Source of the DNA: Bordetella parapertussis
GTDB taxonomy: Bacteria > Acidobacteriota > Terriglobia > Bryobacterales > Bryobacteraceae
Reading direction: 5' to 3'
Length of the DNA stretch: 64,000 nucleotides
Assembly: GCA_943328975.2 (NCBI GenBank)
Contig: CALQCC020000003.1
Span: 121,680-185,679 of the forward strand
Shown piece by piece: positions 1-7,522 of this stretch (its first letter is position 1; every line of letters starts with the position of its first letter). The position numbers and the translations under genes were made by a program. Under the pieces are notes generated by a model. That model made no database searches. It saw nothing but the letters and a program-made list of their open reading frames with translations, and had not been told where the DNA came from.

Positions 1-342
1 CGCGGTGGGCGCCGAATCAATCTTCATGACGTCGGCCGCCGTGAACTTGCCGGGTACCACGTGATACTTCAGGATGGCCTGCAGTTTGGCGCGATTCTCG
101 GGCTTGAGTAGATCTTCCAGAGTCCCCGCCGGGAGCTTTGCGAAGGCCGCGTCGGTCGGGGCGAATACGGTGAAGGGCCCGGGTCCTTTCAGCGTGTCTA
201 CTAAGCCAGCCGCCTTGACTGCGGCGACCAGAGTGGTGAATCCACCGGCGACGGCGGTGTCCACAATGTCAGCGGCGGAGGATACTCCGGTGAAGGTGAG
301 CGCGAGTGCGCACACCGATAGTAATAGGGATTTGCGTTGCAT
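1..342 (-). CDS. Fasciclin (FAS1) domain secreted protein, C-terminus cut by the window edge
   Basis: The visible 114 residues begin with a signal peptide (about residues 1-23, basic start, hydrophobic core, then Ala-Ala-Asp). The rest matches the front of a FAS1/BIgH3 domain: an [20 protein letters not shown] H1 region, then [19 protein letters not shown] and a [10 protein letters not shown] segment, both hallmark FAS1 stretches. FAS1 proteins are extracellular adhesion modules. The start is the ATG at 342, with an AAGGAG ribosome-binding site just upstream. One FAS1 domain is about 140 residues, so only the last part of a single-domain protein lies outside the window. Confidence 0.9.
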   Translation of the reverse strand, partial: MQRKSLLLSVCALALTFTGVSSAADIVDTAVAGGFTTLVAAVKAAGLVDTLKGPGPFTVFAPTDAAFAKLPAGTLEDLLKPENRAKLQAILKYHVVPGKFTAADVMKIDSAPTA

Positions 343-438
343 GGGTTTCGTACTCCTTGAGATGAATCCGACGCGGGTGTTGGGTTTTTCGCGCCTGGTT
401 GTGTGATGCGCGCAAAAACGAAGGAGTCGGTTTTTCTT

Positions 439-1116
439 TTAGGAATGAATCCAGAATCCGTAGGCTTGAAATTGCGCGCCTTCCCACCACTTGCCGGGCA
501 CACACGAGAAACAGAAATTGCGAGCGCCAGCCTGACTCTGTAGCGGCAAGCGGATCTGCGTCCCGTTGCGTTCGGCGACGTGCGAAGGGTCGGACTCCGG
601 CACCACTGTCGTGATGTGGCCGGGCTTGTCCAGTTGCTTACGTTGCGCGCAGATCACGCTCACTTGCCCAGCGTTAGCGGCCGCCTGCAGTTGGTCGGGC
701 GACGTGGCCCGGATCCACCCGAACGCTGGGCCGAAGTCGCGCAACCAGGAGTAGAGCGAGTTCGCGTTCAATTCGGCCACGGTTTCCGCGTACTTCACAG
801 GCACTGCGCTTCCCGCTGCGATCTGCTTGAGCGCTCGCTCGGTCCACCATACGCGCGGTAAGTACACGCCCGCGAGGTAGCAATAATCGCACGCGTAGAT
901 GTTGCAGAACGTGGTGACCGGTGTTCGCGTATAGCGGGCACTGAGCTCGACATTGAGATAGCGGACGATGCGGGCCAGTTCCTCCGCAGTGCCGGCGGTG
1001 CGAACCGGGCGACCGAGTTCGGCTAACGGGTAGGCTCGCCCAGTGGCGAGCGAACGTTTTGCGATGGACGAGTTTTCAGGCAAGTGGACGGAGGGGATGG
1101 GAATGATCGCTGGCAT
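439..1116 (-). CDS. Hypothetical protein with NlpC/P60-like Cys...His arrangement
   Basis: This 225-residue protein has no signal peptide. A TTFCNIYACDYCYLAG segment puts a cysteine at about residue 71 at the start of what could be a helix. A KPGHITTVVPE segment puts a histidine at about residue 167 in a predicted strand. Cysteine on a helix followed by histidine on a strand is the layout of papain-like NlpC/P60 and CHAP amidases, which cut cell-wall peptides. The family assignment is my inference from this layout only. Without an export signal it could be a cytoplasmic enzyme or an effector-type amidase. It lies upstream of the fasciclin gene on the same strand with a 96-bp gap, so co-transcription is possible but not shown. 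Confidence 0.6.
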   Translation of the reverse strand: MPAIIPIPSVHLPENSSIAKRSLATGRAYPLAELGRPVRTAGTAEELARIVRYLNVELSARYTRTPVTTFCNIYACDYCYLAGVYLPRVWWTERALKQIAAGSAVPVKYAETVAELNANSLYSWLRDFGPAFGWIRATSPDQLQAAANAGQVSVICAQRKQLDKPGHITTVVPESDPSHVAERNGTQIRLPLQSQAGARNFCFSCVPGKWWEGAQFQAYGFWIHS

Positions 1117-1245
1117 AACGCCCTAGAAATAACAGCAACGATCGTGTGCCCATGGGCTTGCAACGGCAACTAGATCAATCCTGTGGATTTATCCTGGCTC
1201 AAACGAAGGTCACGTGGTCCGATATGCGTCTTGGGAGATAGAGAC

Positions 1246-1737
1246 ATGGCTGGAATTGCGGGATCATTTCAGGCAAGGCCGTGCGGCGGGCCGCAGCAAT
1301 ACGCGGGCTCGGGGAGGGCGCAGGGCGCTCGCGCTCAACGGGGCGATAGTTCCAGCCCAGTCGCGCGCGCGACTACCCGGTCGGTCAAAGATTCGTCTTC
1401 GCTCAAAATAACGTTGCAGACGGCAGAGGGAGACACCGTCGAGATTTCGTTAGACGCGCAGAGCCTCACGCAGAGGGAGCGCGCCAGCGCGCGCGGACCG
1501 GACGGTCACATCTCGCAGAAGACCGACACGCAATCCGACAACTTCTCGGCATCGGTGAATGTCACCGGTAATCTGAGCGACACGGAACTGAAGGACATCC
1601 AGGGACTGCTGCAGAAGCTCAGCGGAGGCGGAGATGCGCCCGCAACGAAAAGCGATCTTGGCACCATCTCGGCGTATCAATATTCCTTCCAACGCACTCG
1701 CGAGGTGAGTCAGTCGAAGGTCGAACTCTACGGCTAA
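1246..1737 (+). CDS. Hypothetical protein, Ser/Asp-rich
   Basis: 163 residues, not recognised. I chose the ATG at 1246 because GGGAG lies just upstream; the frame is open back to 1183 but with poor start context. The N-terminal third is low-complexity (Gly, Ala, Arg, Ser). The middle has a short strand-rich piece (LKITLQTAEGDTVEISLDA). It is followed by SVNVTGNLSDTELKDIQGLL, a strand then helix resembling the signature seen in bacterial proteins of unknown function with a 'sVeGdLde.El..I..ll' motif. No signal peptide or membrane segment is seen. The gene ends 3 bp before the stop of the convergent neighbour. Confidence 0.55.
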   Translation: MAGIAGSFQARPCGGPQQYAGSGRAQGARAQRGDSSSPVARATTRSVKDSSSLKITLQTAEGDTVEISLDAQSLTQRERASARGPDGHISQKTDTQSDNFSASVNVTGNLSDTELKDIQGLLQKLSGGGDAPATKSDLGTISAYQYSFQRTREVSQSKVELYG

Positions 1738-1740
1738 CGT

Positions 1741-2670
1741 CTATTTCGCCGGCGGCAGGATCGGCCAGTTGCCGTCGAAGGGCGGCCAGTTCGGCGCGAG
1801 CGCTTCCTGCTCGGGGTAATACATGGACGCGAAGATCGTGCGGATCTTGCCCTGCTCAATCAAGAACCACTCGCTGAGTAGATTGCGCCGAATCGCCACG
1901 CCCGGTTTCCGCTGGAACAGCACCAAGCCCAGCACGGCTCCTGCTTCCTCATCCACCAGCGGGTAACGCCGCGCGGTCACTGCGAAGATGTTCGCCATGG
2001 CGCCTTCGCCGGTGCAATCGGTAAGGCCGCCCGCGCCGGGCTGGCCCGCGGGAATCGTACGCTGCGTCGTCAACACGCCGTTTTCCAGCCGTGTGCATCC
2101 GGGATGCGCGATGATCATTTTGCCATCGTGCGCGGAAAGTCCATCGAAGTAGCTGTTGGTGATGGAGATCAAATCGGTGCGCGAGAGGCGTTCTGCCTTG
2201 GGCACTACGCGTTCGGTCGGGGGATGGGCCAGTAAATATTCGGGATCGTAGTAGGCCGCGTTGGCCTGCGCTCCGCCGCCTTGGCCCAGGCCCGGATCGC
2301 CCTTGCGGTTGATCACCCACTCGGCTTCCGTCATTTTGCGGTCTTCCACTTTCAGGCGCAGCGTGACGATGGCCGGTCCAGCGGCTTCGTCGATGATGCC
2401 GAAAAAGCCCGCCTGTTCGGTGACGGCGTCGTAGTATTTGCGCTGCAGTTTGCCCATCGCCTTGGCCGATTGCCACAGCCCCACGCCGTTGCGGATCACC
2501 ATCGCGTTTTCGGTCTGCCGGAACCCTGCGGAGAGAGGCGCTGTCTTGGGGTCGTGTTTCACCAGAGCGTTCAAATACTGGTCGAGCGTGGTCTTTAGAC
2601 AGGCGCGGTCACAAGCGGCGCCAAAGGCGGTCCCCATCGTCAGGACGGCAACGAGAATAAAGCGGATCAT
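1741..2670 (-). CDS. Secreted hypothetical protein with two repeated SnoaL/NTF2-like halves
   Basis: 309 residues with a signal peptide (MIRFILVAVLTMGTAFGAAC). Two similar pieces occur: LKTTLDQYLNALVKHDPKTAPLSAGFRQTENA near residue 25, and LISITNSYFDGLSAHDGKMIIAHPGCTRLENG near residue 165. Each is a helix followed by a phrase meaning roughly 'dose, time, then neutral element', as in NTF2/SnoaL-like cone folds, so this is probably a duplicated NTF2-like protein. The function is unknown. It is divergent from the VOC gene at 2716, and the two starts are only 45 bp apart. Confidence 0.7.
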   Translation of the reverse strand: MIRFILVAVLTMGTAFGAACDRACLKTTLDQYLNALVKHDPKTAPLSAGFRQTENAMVIRNGVGLWQSAKAMGKLQRKYYDAVTEQAGFFGIIDEAAGPAIVTLRLKVEDRKMTEAEWVINRKGDPGLGQGGGAQANAAYYDPEYLLAHPPTERVVPKAERLSRTDLISITNSYFDGLSAHDGKMIIAHPGCTRLENGVLTTQRTIPAGQPGAGGLTDCTGEGAMANIFAVTARRYPLVDEEAGAVLGLVLFQRKPGVAIRRNLLSEWFLIEQGKIRTIFASMYYPEQEALAPNWPPFDGNWPILPPAK

Positions 2671-2678
2671 GGCGGCTA

Positions 2679-2706
2679 TTGTAACGCGAAGGCAGCGAGT
2701 TATAAT
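2679..2706 (+). promoter_or_regulatory. Sigma70-type promoter of the VOC gene, nearly leaderless
   Basis: TTGTAA (2679-2684), a 16-bp spacer and a perfect TATAAT (2701-2706). Transcription would start at about 2713, leaving only a few bases before the ATG at 2716, so the message would be almost leaderless. No ribosome-binding site is visible. Confidence 0.55.
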
Positions 2707-2715
2707 CCCTACACC

Positions 2716-3567
2716 ATGTCGGCCAGACTCCTGTTGCTATTGTTTCTTCCCTGCGCATTCGCGCAGACGCATTTCCATCATGTGCACCTGAACTCGACCG
2801 ATCCGAAGTCGGCCATCGAGTTCTACACCGGGCATCTTTCCGGGGAGAAATCCACGTTCGCCGGAGCCGATGCTGTGTGGACCCAAAGCTCCTGGTTGTT
2901 GTTCAACAAAGTGAAGCAACCTCCTCCGCACGAGGTTGTTTCTCCGCTGTTTCACATCGGCTGGGGCGCCGAGGACATGAAGGCGGAATTCGAGCGGCAG
3001 ATGAAGCTGGGAACTACGTTCCAAACCGTGCTCACCGATGGCGTGGAGCTGTTCGGCACCGGCACACGCGATCGAAATTTCTTCATGTATCTAGACGGCC
3101 CGGACCACGCGACCATCGAAGTGCAGAGCGCCATGCACCACAACTTCATGCACGTCCATATGTTGAGCGACGATCCTGTGGCCGCCGCCGCATGGTATGA
3201 AAAACATCTCGGCCTGACGCCGCGCAATCAGACGAAGACCGAACGCGCCTTCCGAGGGATCCCCACCGGCCCTTCGGCGTCGTCGCAACTGGATGCCGTC
3301 ACGTTCATCTGGTATCCCACCGCCCACGCCAAGGCGCTTTACGGAGGCGAATGGAAGGGGCGCACCCAGTACGCCTCGAACCGCGGTCGCGTCATCGACC
3401 ACGTGTCACTAAGTGTGGATAATTTGGATCAAACGCTCGCCCGGCTGCGCGCCGAGGGCGTGAAGATTCTGAGCGGACCTAGCAAGACGAGCGGATTGCG
3501 CTCGGCATTCGTGCAGGCTCCGGACAACATGGAACTCGAGATCGTCGAAGGGCATCCTAAGAAGTAG
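2716..3567 (+). CDS. Secreted VOC (glyoxalase/dioxygenase fold) protein, two VOC units
   Basis: 283 residues with a signal peptide (MSARLLLLLFLPCAFAQ). Four VOC half-modules can be traced. HFHHVHLNSTDPKSAIEFY opens the first and ATIEVQSA closes that unit. HVHMLSDDPVAAAAWYEKHLG and DHVSLSVDNLDQTLARL ... MELEIVEG form the second. His at each opening strand and Glu at each closing strand are the usual metal-ligand positions. VOC proteins include glyoxalases, extradiol dioxygenases and resistance proteins, so the substrate cannot be given. Export from the cytoplasm is unusual for enzymes of this fold. Confidence 0.85.
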   Translation: MSARLLLLLFLPCAFAQTHFHHVHLNSTDPKSAIEFYTGHLSGEKSTFAGADAVWTQSSWLLFNKVKQPPPHEVVSPLFHIGWGAEDMKAEFERQMKLGTTFQTVLTDGVELFGTGTRDRNFFMYLDGPDHATIEVQSAMHHNFMHVHMLSDDPVAAAAWYEKHLGLTPRNQTKTERAFRGIPTGPSASSQLDAVTFIWYPTAHAKALYGGEWKGRTQYASNRGRVIDHVSLSVDNLDQTLARLRAEGVKILSGPSKTSGLRSAFVQAPDNMELEIVEGHPKK

Positions 3568-3580
3568 CCCCTCGATTGAT

Positions 3581-4294
3581 TCAGGCGAGATCGAACAGTA
3601 GAATCTCGCTCGGCTCGGAACGGACGCCGGTAATCGTCAGCGCGGTCTCGTCGTTCACAGCCGCGGCGTCACCGGTCTGCAGGGAGTGCCCGTTGACGGT
3701 AACCTCTCCCCGAACCACGTGCACCCACGCGCCGCGCTTCGCGCCCATGGAGTACGGGATTTCCACGCCTCCATCCAGTTCGGCCACGAACACGCGAGCG
3801 TCCTGGTTGATCCACGCGGCGGGCTCTTCTGTTGTCCCGCCTTCTGGACCCGCCAGCAGCCGTAACCGATTCCGCTTCTCAGCCGGGTCAAATCCGATTT
3901 GTTCGTAGCTCGGCTGCGTCCCTGCCTTCCGGGGCTGAATCCAGATCTGGAAAAAGTGGAGCGGCTCCGTTTCGGATGGATTGAATTCACTGTGCTTGAC
4001 GCCCGTTCCGGCCGACATCCTTTGGATTTCGTTTGGCCCCAGCACCTTCTGGTGCCCCATGCTATCGCGATGGGCGATGGAACCCTGCAGCACGTAGCTG
4101 AGGATCTCCATGTCGCGGTGCCCGTGCATTCCGAATCCCTGGCCGGGGGCCACGCGATCTTCGTTGATCACCCGCAAGCTGCGAAATCCCATGAATGCTG
4201 GATCAAAATAGTCGGCGAAAGAAAACGTGTGGTATGAATTCAGCCAGCCGTGCTCCGCGTGGCCCCGTTCTGCACTCTTTCGAATCTGGATCAT
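3581..4294 (-). CDS. Pirin family protein (YhhW-like, possible quercetinase)
   Basis: 237 residues, the full length of a two-cupin pirin. The N-terminal cupin shows GMHGHRDMEILSYVL (His57, His59, Glu63) and GVKHSEFN (His101, Glu103), which are the metal ligands. Bacterial pirins of this YhhW type bind Fe or Zn and some cleave quercetin; others act as redox-sensitive co-regulators. The gene is divergent from the MarR gene at 4403, so regulation by that repressor is likely (inference). Confidence 0.92.
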   Translation of the reverse strand: MIQIRKSAERGHAEHGWLNSYHTFSFADYFDPAFMGFRSLRVINEDRVAPGQGFGMHGHRDMEILSYVLQGSIAHRDSMGHQKVLGPNEIQRMSAGTGVKHSEFNPSETEPLHFFQIWIQPRKAGTQPSYEQIGFDPAEKRNRLRLLAGPEGGTTEEPAAWINQDARVFVAELDGGVEIPYSMGAKRGAWVHVVRGEVTVNGHSLQTGDAAAVNDETALTITGVRSEPSEILLFDLA

Positions 4295-4320
4295 CGTTTC
4301 GTTCTCCTTCTTCTTGGTAA

Positions 4321-4404
4321 TATCTCTACATCAAGTTAGATTCATCTTCAGAAATTCGGATTCAAAGAGATAGATTAATAATATAGCTCTTCATAGAGTA
4401 ATAT
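4321..4404. promoter_or_regulatory. AT-rich pirin/marR intergenic region with candidate MarR operators
   Basis: The divergent interval is strikingly AT-rich for this genome. It contains TATCTCT (4321-4327) and its inverted copy AGAGATA (4366-4372). An imperfect 24-bp palindrome at 4381-4404 (ATATAGCTCTTC / ATAGAGTAATAT, 8 of 12 positions symmetric) runs into the marR start codon. MarR proteins bind such AT-rich inverted repeats. The assignment is inferred from symmetry and gene layout. Confidence 0.45.
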
Positions 4405-4873
4405 GGACTTCATGGAGCAGGAAAGCGCAACACATGTCTGGCTCGTGCTCTCCAAGGCTACACGAGCCGTGGAGCGGAACGCCAAGAGCAGCATTGCGGG
4501 TTTGGGGCTGGGGTTATCCGATTTCGCCGTGCTCGAACTACTGCTGCACAAAGGACCGCAATTAGTGAATCGGCTGGGACGCAAAGTGCTCCTCTCCAGC
4601 GGATCGATCACAACGGCCGTCGACCGGCTGGAAGAGCGTGGACTCGTCCGTAGGGCCGTCGATCCCGAGGATTTGCGGGCGAGGGTCGTACAACTGACGG
4701 CTACCGGCCGCAAGCTGGTGGAGCGGGCTTTCGCCAAACACGCAGAGGATATGGAAGCGACCATGGCGGTGTTGCGGCCGCGTGAACGCGAGGAGCTGGT
4801 GCGCCTGTTGAAGAAGCTCGGGCTATGGGCCGCTGCGCGGGCGGAGTCCGAGAGGGATGCTGACGACGACTGA
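4403..4873 (+). CDS. MarR family transcriptional regulator
   Basis: 156 residues, the normal length of a MarR dimer subunit. The winged helix is clear: LSDFAVLELLLHKGPQLVNRLGRKVLLSSGSITTAVDRLEERGLVRR (helix-turn-helix about residues 40-85), then the wing with DPEDLRARVVQLTATGRKLVE. It probably represses itself and the divergent pirin gene through the AT-rich palindrome overlapping its start. ATG at 4403 is used; the ATG at 4412 is an alternative. Confidence 0.92.
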   Translation: MDFMEQESATHVWLVLSKATRAVERNAKSSIAGLGLGLSDFAVLELLLHKGPQLVNRLGRKVLLSSGSITTAVDRLEERGLVRRAVDPEDLRARVVQLTATGRKLVERAFAKHAEDMEATMAVLRPREREELVRLLKKLGLWAAARAESERDADDD

Positions 4874-4887
4874 GAGATTCGATGGTA

Positions 4888-4977
4888 TGGCGGAGAGGGA
4901 GGGATTCGAACCCTCGTTAGAGTTTCCCCTAAACACGCTTTCCAAGCGTGCGCCTTCAGCCACTCGGCCACCTCTCC
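4888..4977 (-). tRNA. tRNA-Ser(GGA)
   Basis: A cloverleaf with a 7-bp acceptor stem (GGAGAGG/CCTCTCC), discriminator G and encoded CCA. The D-loop has TGGCCGAGTGG, the anticodon loop is centred on GGA, there is a long class II variable arm, and the T-arm is GGTTCGAATCC. Confidence 0.97.
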
Positions 4978-5096
4978 ATCTTGAATCGCGCACAACGCTT
5001 CGTTATGCGCTCCGGACCAGCTGAAGGGTCCGGGTAGGTAGATACCAGTCTAGCAGGGCGCTGTCGCTGGACCAAACCGGAATTCGGGAGTTAAGG

Positions 5097-5129
5097 TCTC
5101 TGACACCGAATTAGTTATGGTGTCAGAGA
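5097..5129. repeat. REP-like hairpin / possible terminator
   Basis: TCTCTGACACC (5097-5107) and its exact reverse complement GGTGTCAGAGA (5119-5129) enclose an 11-base loop. It lies just past the stop of the gene ending at 5140. The same GTGTCAGA core recurs as the palindrome at 24020-24032, which suggests a dispersed repeat rather than a dedicated terminator. No T-tract follows. Confidence 0.5.
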
Positions 5130-5139
5130 TCAAATATCA

Positions 5140-5868
5140 CTACGGCAAGCGGAATAGGAAGTCTCTGACGCGGTGGTACCACTCGGGGTTGTCAACCGGA
5201 GCTTGGGCGTCGCAGGGGCCGAAGCGGGTCTGGAGGTCGGCTTTCGCGGCCTTTCCGGCCAGCGCGCGATCCTGCTGGGCGTTGCGGAAGCGCAGGCTGG
5301 CTTGATTTGGATCCTTCGGCGCGGCTCCGGGAGTGAACTGCGTGCCGCAGACGAAGCCTCGCATGACATCGCCGGGAGCCGCGATCCCAACGGGCCAGCC
5401 GGAAGCCGGCGGGTCCGGGACGATGGCTTCCATAATGCGGCCTTCGATCGGGTAAATGACCCAGTCGTTGTTGATGTGCAACTGCGGCTCAATCTTGATG
5501 CGTTCCACCGGAGCCGAGCGGTTGGTATAAATGTCCATCCAGAAAACTTGCGTGCCTGTCCCGGAGGCTGGCTGCGTCACCTTCTCCAGCCGGTCGCCGG
5601 ATTCCCGATAAAGCGTCACCTGCACCGCATTCTCCGGATTCTGAGCAACGTACAACTGCCAGGGCGCAGCAGCATCGGCGGGCTCGACTACAATCTGAAA
5701 CGACTCGAAAGCATTACGGGCGAGGGCGGGGGACAAGATCTCGCGCGGCGCCGCCGGGGAGGTAACTTTGCCTTTCGCGTCGATGCGGGCGAATTCTGAA
5801 TAGACCGAGATCGGCTGCGCGAAGGCCGAAACGGAGAGGAGCACCAATAACAGTCCAGCAAGTTTCAC
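5140..5868 (-). CDS. Secreted hypothetical protein (DUF4091-like front region)
   Basis: About 242 residues from the GTG at 5868, which begins a clean signal peptide (VKLAGLLLVLLSVSAFAQ). The open frame extends 18 codons further upstream but that would bury the signal. The body is beta-rich (FESFQIVVEPADAAAPWQLYVAQ, VFWMDIYTNRSAPVE) and resembles the front module of glycoside-associated proteins. The family is not certain. Its start region nearly touches the divergent rbfA gene. The only hairpin beyond its stop is the repeat at 5097-5129. Confidence 0.6.
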   Translation of the reverse strand: MKLAGLLLVLLSVSAFAQPISVYSEFARIDAKGKVTSPAAPREILSPALARNAFESFQIVVEPADAAAPWQLYVAQNPENAVQVTLYRESGDRLEKVTQPASGTGTQVFWMDIYTNRSAPVERIKIEPQLHINNDWVIYPIEGRIMEAIVPDPPASGWPVGIAAPGDVMRGFVCGTQFTPGAAPKDPNQASLRFRNAQQDRALAGKAAKADLQTRFGPCDAQAPVDNPEWYHRVRDFLFRLP

Positions 5869-5912
5869 GCCTGCTATTGTACTGCGACACGCGCCGCGCG
5901 CTATCCTGGAAT

Positions 5913-6308
5913 TTGGACCCACACCGCCACGAACGAGTTTCCGAGAGCATCCGCGAGGAGATGGAGCAGTTGATCAACTACGAGTTGGCCGACCCTCGCG
6001 TCGGTTCCGTGGCTGTCACCACCGTCCATGTTTCGCCTGATTATCGCCGCGCGGTGATCTTGCTTTCCATGAAGGGCACGCCAGCGGAGCAGACCGAAAC
6101 GCTGCAGGCTGTGAAGCACGCTAAAGACTTCTTAAAGCACCAGTTAACGGATCGCCTTCAGCTTTATACCACGCCCGAACTCTTCTTCGAGGCCGACCTG
6201 CCAGCCGCCCTGGCGGCCAAGGCCCCTAAGGTCCTGAAACGAATCAGGCGCGGACGGGCAAAAGATCCGGACTCAGAAAAAAGTGGTGGAAAAAACGCGC
6301 TTTCCTGA
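5913..6308 (+). CDS. rbfA: Ribosome-binding factor A
   Basis: 131 residues from the TTG at 5913, which gives LDPHRHERVSESIREEM, matching the family start (M-x-PHR-x-ERVSE). An upstream TTG at 5877 is in frame but fits less well. The KH-like RbfA fold is visible: LINYELADPRVGSVAVTTVHVSPDYRRAVILLS, then helices and LYTTPELFFEAD. RbfA binds the 16S rRNA 5' helix and assists 30S maturation in the cold. The last 25 residues are a basic, Lys/Arg-rich tail. In many genomes rbfA follows infB; here it stands alone ahead of hemE. Confidence 0.92.
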   Translation: MDPHRHERVSESIREEMEQLINYELADPRVGSVAVTTVHVSPDYRRAVILLSMKGTPAEQTETLQAVKHAKDFLKHQLTDRLQLYTTPELFFEADLPAALAAKAPKVLKRIRRGRAKDPDSEKSGGKNALS

Positions 6309-6317
6309 CCTCCTTAT

Positions 6318-6374
6318 GCTAGCTTGGTGAAAGGAAGGGCCTTACCGGTCCGTCCCACGCTAGCGGCCCCTTCC
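6318..6374 (+). promoter_or_regulatory. Structured leader or terminator between rbfA and hemE
   Basis: Two nested or competing stems can form: GGAAGGGCC (6333-6341) with GGCCCCTTCC (6365-6374), one base bulged, and GCTAGC (6318-6323) with GCTAGC (6359-6364). No T-tract follows. It could end rbfA transcription or act as a hemE leader structure. Sequence alone does not decide. Confidence 0.35.
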
Positions 6375-6426
6375 GGGCGCCCCAAGCAAGCAGTTCCAAA
6401 CCAATGCGATTTAAGGGAGTTTCTTG

Positions 6427-7464
6427 ATGCGTGTGGCTCCAATGACCAGCCGCTTTCTCGATGCCTGCCGGCGCCGTCCCACGGACGTTCGCCCGGTGTG
6501 GTTTATGCGCCAGGCTGGGCGTTACATGAAGCAATACCGGGACATCCGGGCGCACCACGGGATTCTCGAAATCTGCAAACGCCCCGATCTGGCAGCGCAA
6601 GTTACCCTGCAACCGGTCGAAATCCTCGACGTCGATGCGGCGATCATTTTCGCGGATCTCCTGTTGCCGGTGGAGCCGATGGGCCTCAAGCTGCGCTTTG
6701 CCGCTGGCGAAGGACCGCAGATCGATAATCCTGTTCGGACGGCGAACGACGTCGACAGCCTCTCCATTTTCAACACTGACGATCTCGGCTACGTTGGCGA
6801 ATCCATTCAGCGCGTGGTTTCGGCGCTGGCCGGACGTGTGCCGGTCATCGGATTTGTGGGCGCTCCCTTCACCATGGCAAGCTACATGATCGAAGGCGGC
6901 CCGTCGAAAAACTTTCTGCGCACCAAGCAGATGATGTATCAGGACGAAACACTGTGGCGCCGCTTGATGGGCAAGCTGGTGGACGTTCTTGGCTCCTTCG
7001 CCGTGATGCAAGTGGCATCGGGCGCGCGCGCCATTCAAGTGTTCGATAGCTGGGTGGGCGCGCTGGGTCCGGACGACTATGTGCGTTACGTGGCTCCCTA
7101 TTCCCGCGCGTTGATCGAAAGGATCCGCACGGCCAGCGTTCCAGTGATTCACTTTGGCACCGGCGCTGCCGGATTCTTCCGCGAACTACACGCTGCTGGT
7201 GGCGACGTCATGGGCGTCGATTGGCGCGTGAACATCGATCAGGCCTGGATGGACATCAGCTACCGTTCCGCGGTGCAGGGCAACCTGGACCCGACGGTGT
7301 TGTTCGCTCCGCTGCCGGAATTGCGCAGCCGCGTGCATGAGTTGCTGAAGCGCACGGGCTCACGTCCCGGTCACATCTTCAATTTGGGCCACGGAATCTT
7401 ACCGGAAACGCCGGTGGAGAACGTGAAGGCCTGCGTCGAAATTGTCCGAGAGTTCAAATTGTAG
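6427..7464 (+). CDS. hemE: Uroporphyrinogen decarboxylase
   Basis: 345 residues, the family length. The enzyme removes four acetate carboxyls from uroporphyrinogen III to give coproporphyrinogen III in haem synthesis, in the cytosol. The signature RPVWFMRQAGRYMKQYR lies at about residues 19-35, and the second family block (GFVGAPFTMASYMIEGG) is present at about residue 140. AAGGGAG at 6413-6419 sets the ATG at 6427. The next gene is hemY, another haem step, after a hairpin. Confidence 0.97.
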   Translation: MRVAPMTSRFLDACRRRPTDVRPVWFMRQAGRYMKQYRDIRAHHGILEICKRPDLAAQVTLQPVEILDVDAAIIFADLLLPVEPMGLKLRFAAGEGPQIDNPVRTANDVDSLSIFNTDDLGYVGESIQRVVSALAGRVPVIGFVGAPFTMASYMIEGGPSKNFLRTKQMMYQDETLWRRLMGKLVDVLGSFAVMQVASGARAIQVFDSWVGALGPDDYVRYVAPYSRALIERIRTASVPVIHFGTGAAGFFRELHAAGGDVMGVDWRVNIDQAWMDISYRSAVQGNLDPTVLFAPLPELRSRVHELLKRTGSRPGHIFNLGHGILPETPVENVKACVEIVREFKL

Positions 7465-7468
7465 AATC

Positions 7469-7509
7469 CGGAGCGCAAAGGCGCGGCGTTGTTTGCTGCG
7501 CTCCGTTTT
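7469..7509 (+). terminator. Rho-independent-like terminator or attenuator between hemE and hemY
   Basis: CGGAGCGCA (7469-7477) pairs exactly with TGCGCTCCG (7497-7505) and is followed by TTTT. The T-run is short, so it may only reduce read-through into hemY. Confidence 0.55.
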
Positions 7510-7522
7510 GCGCGTTTAAATA

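Noticed and set aside
4375..4995. A 206-residue minus-strand frame spanning marR and tRNA-Ser
   Set aside because: It runs through a tRNA gene and is Ser-rich shadow translation.
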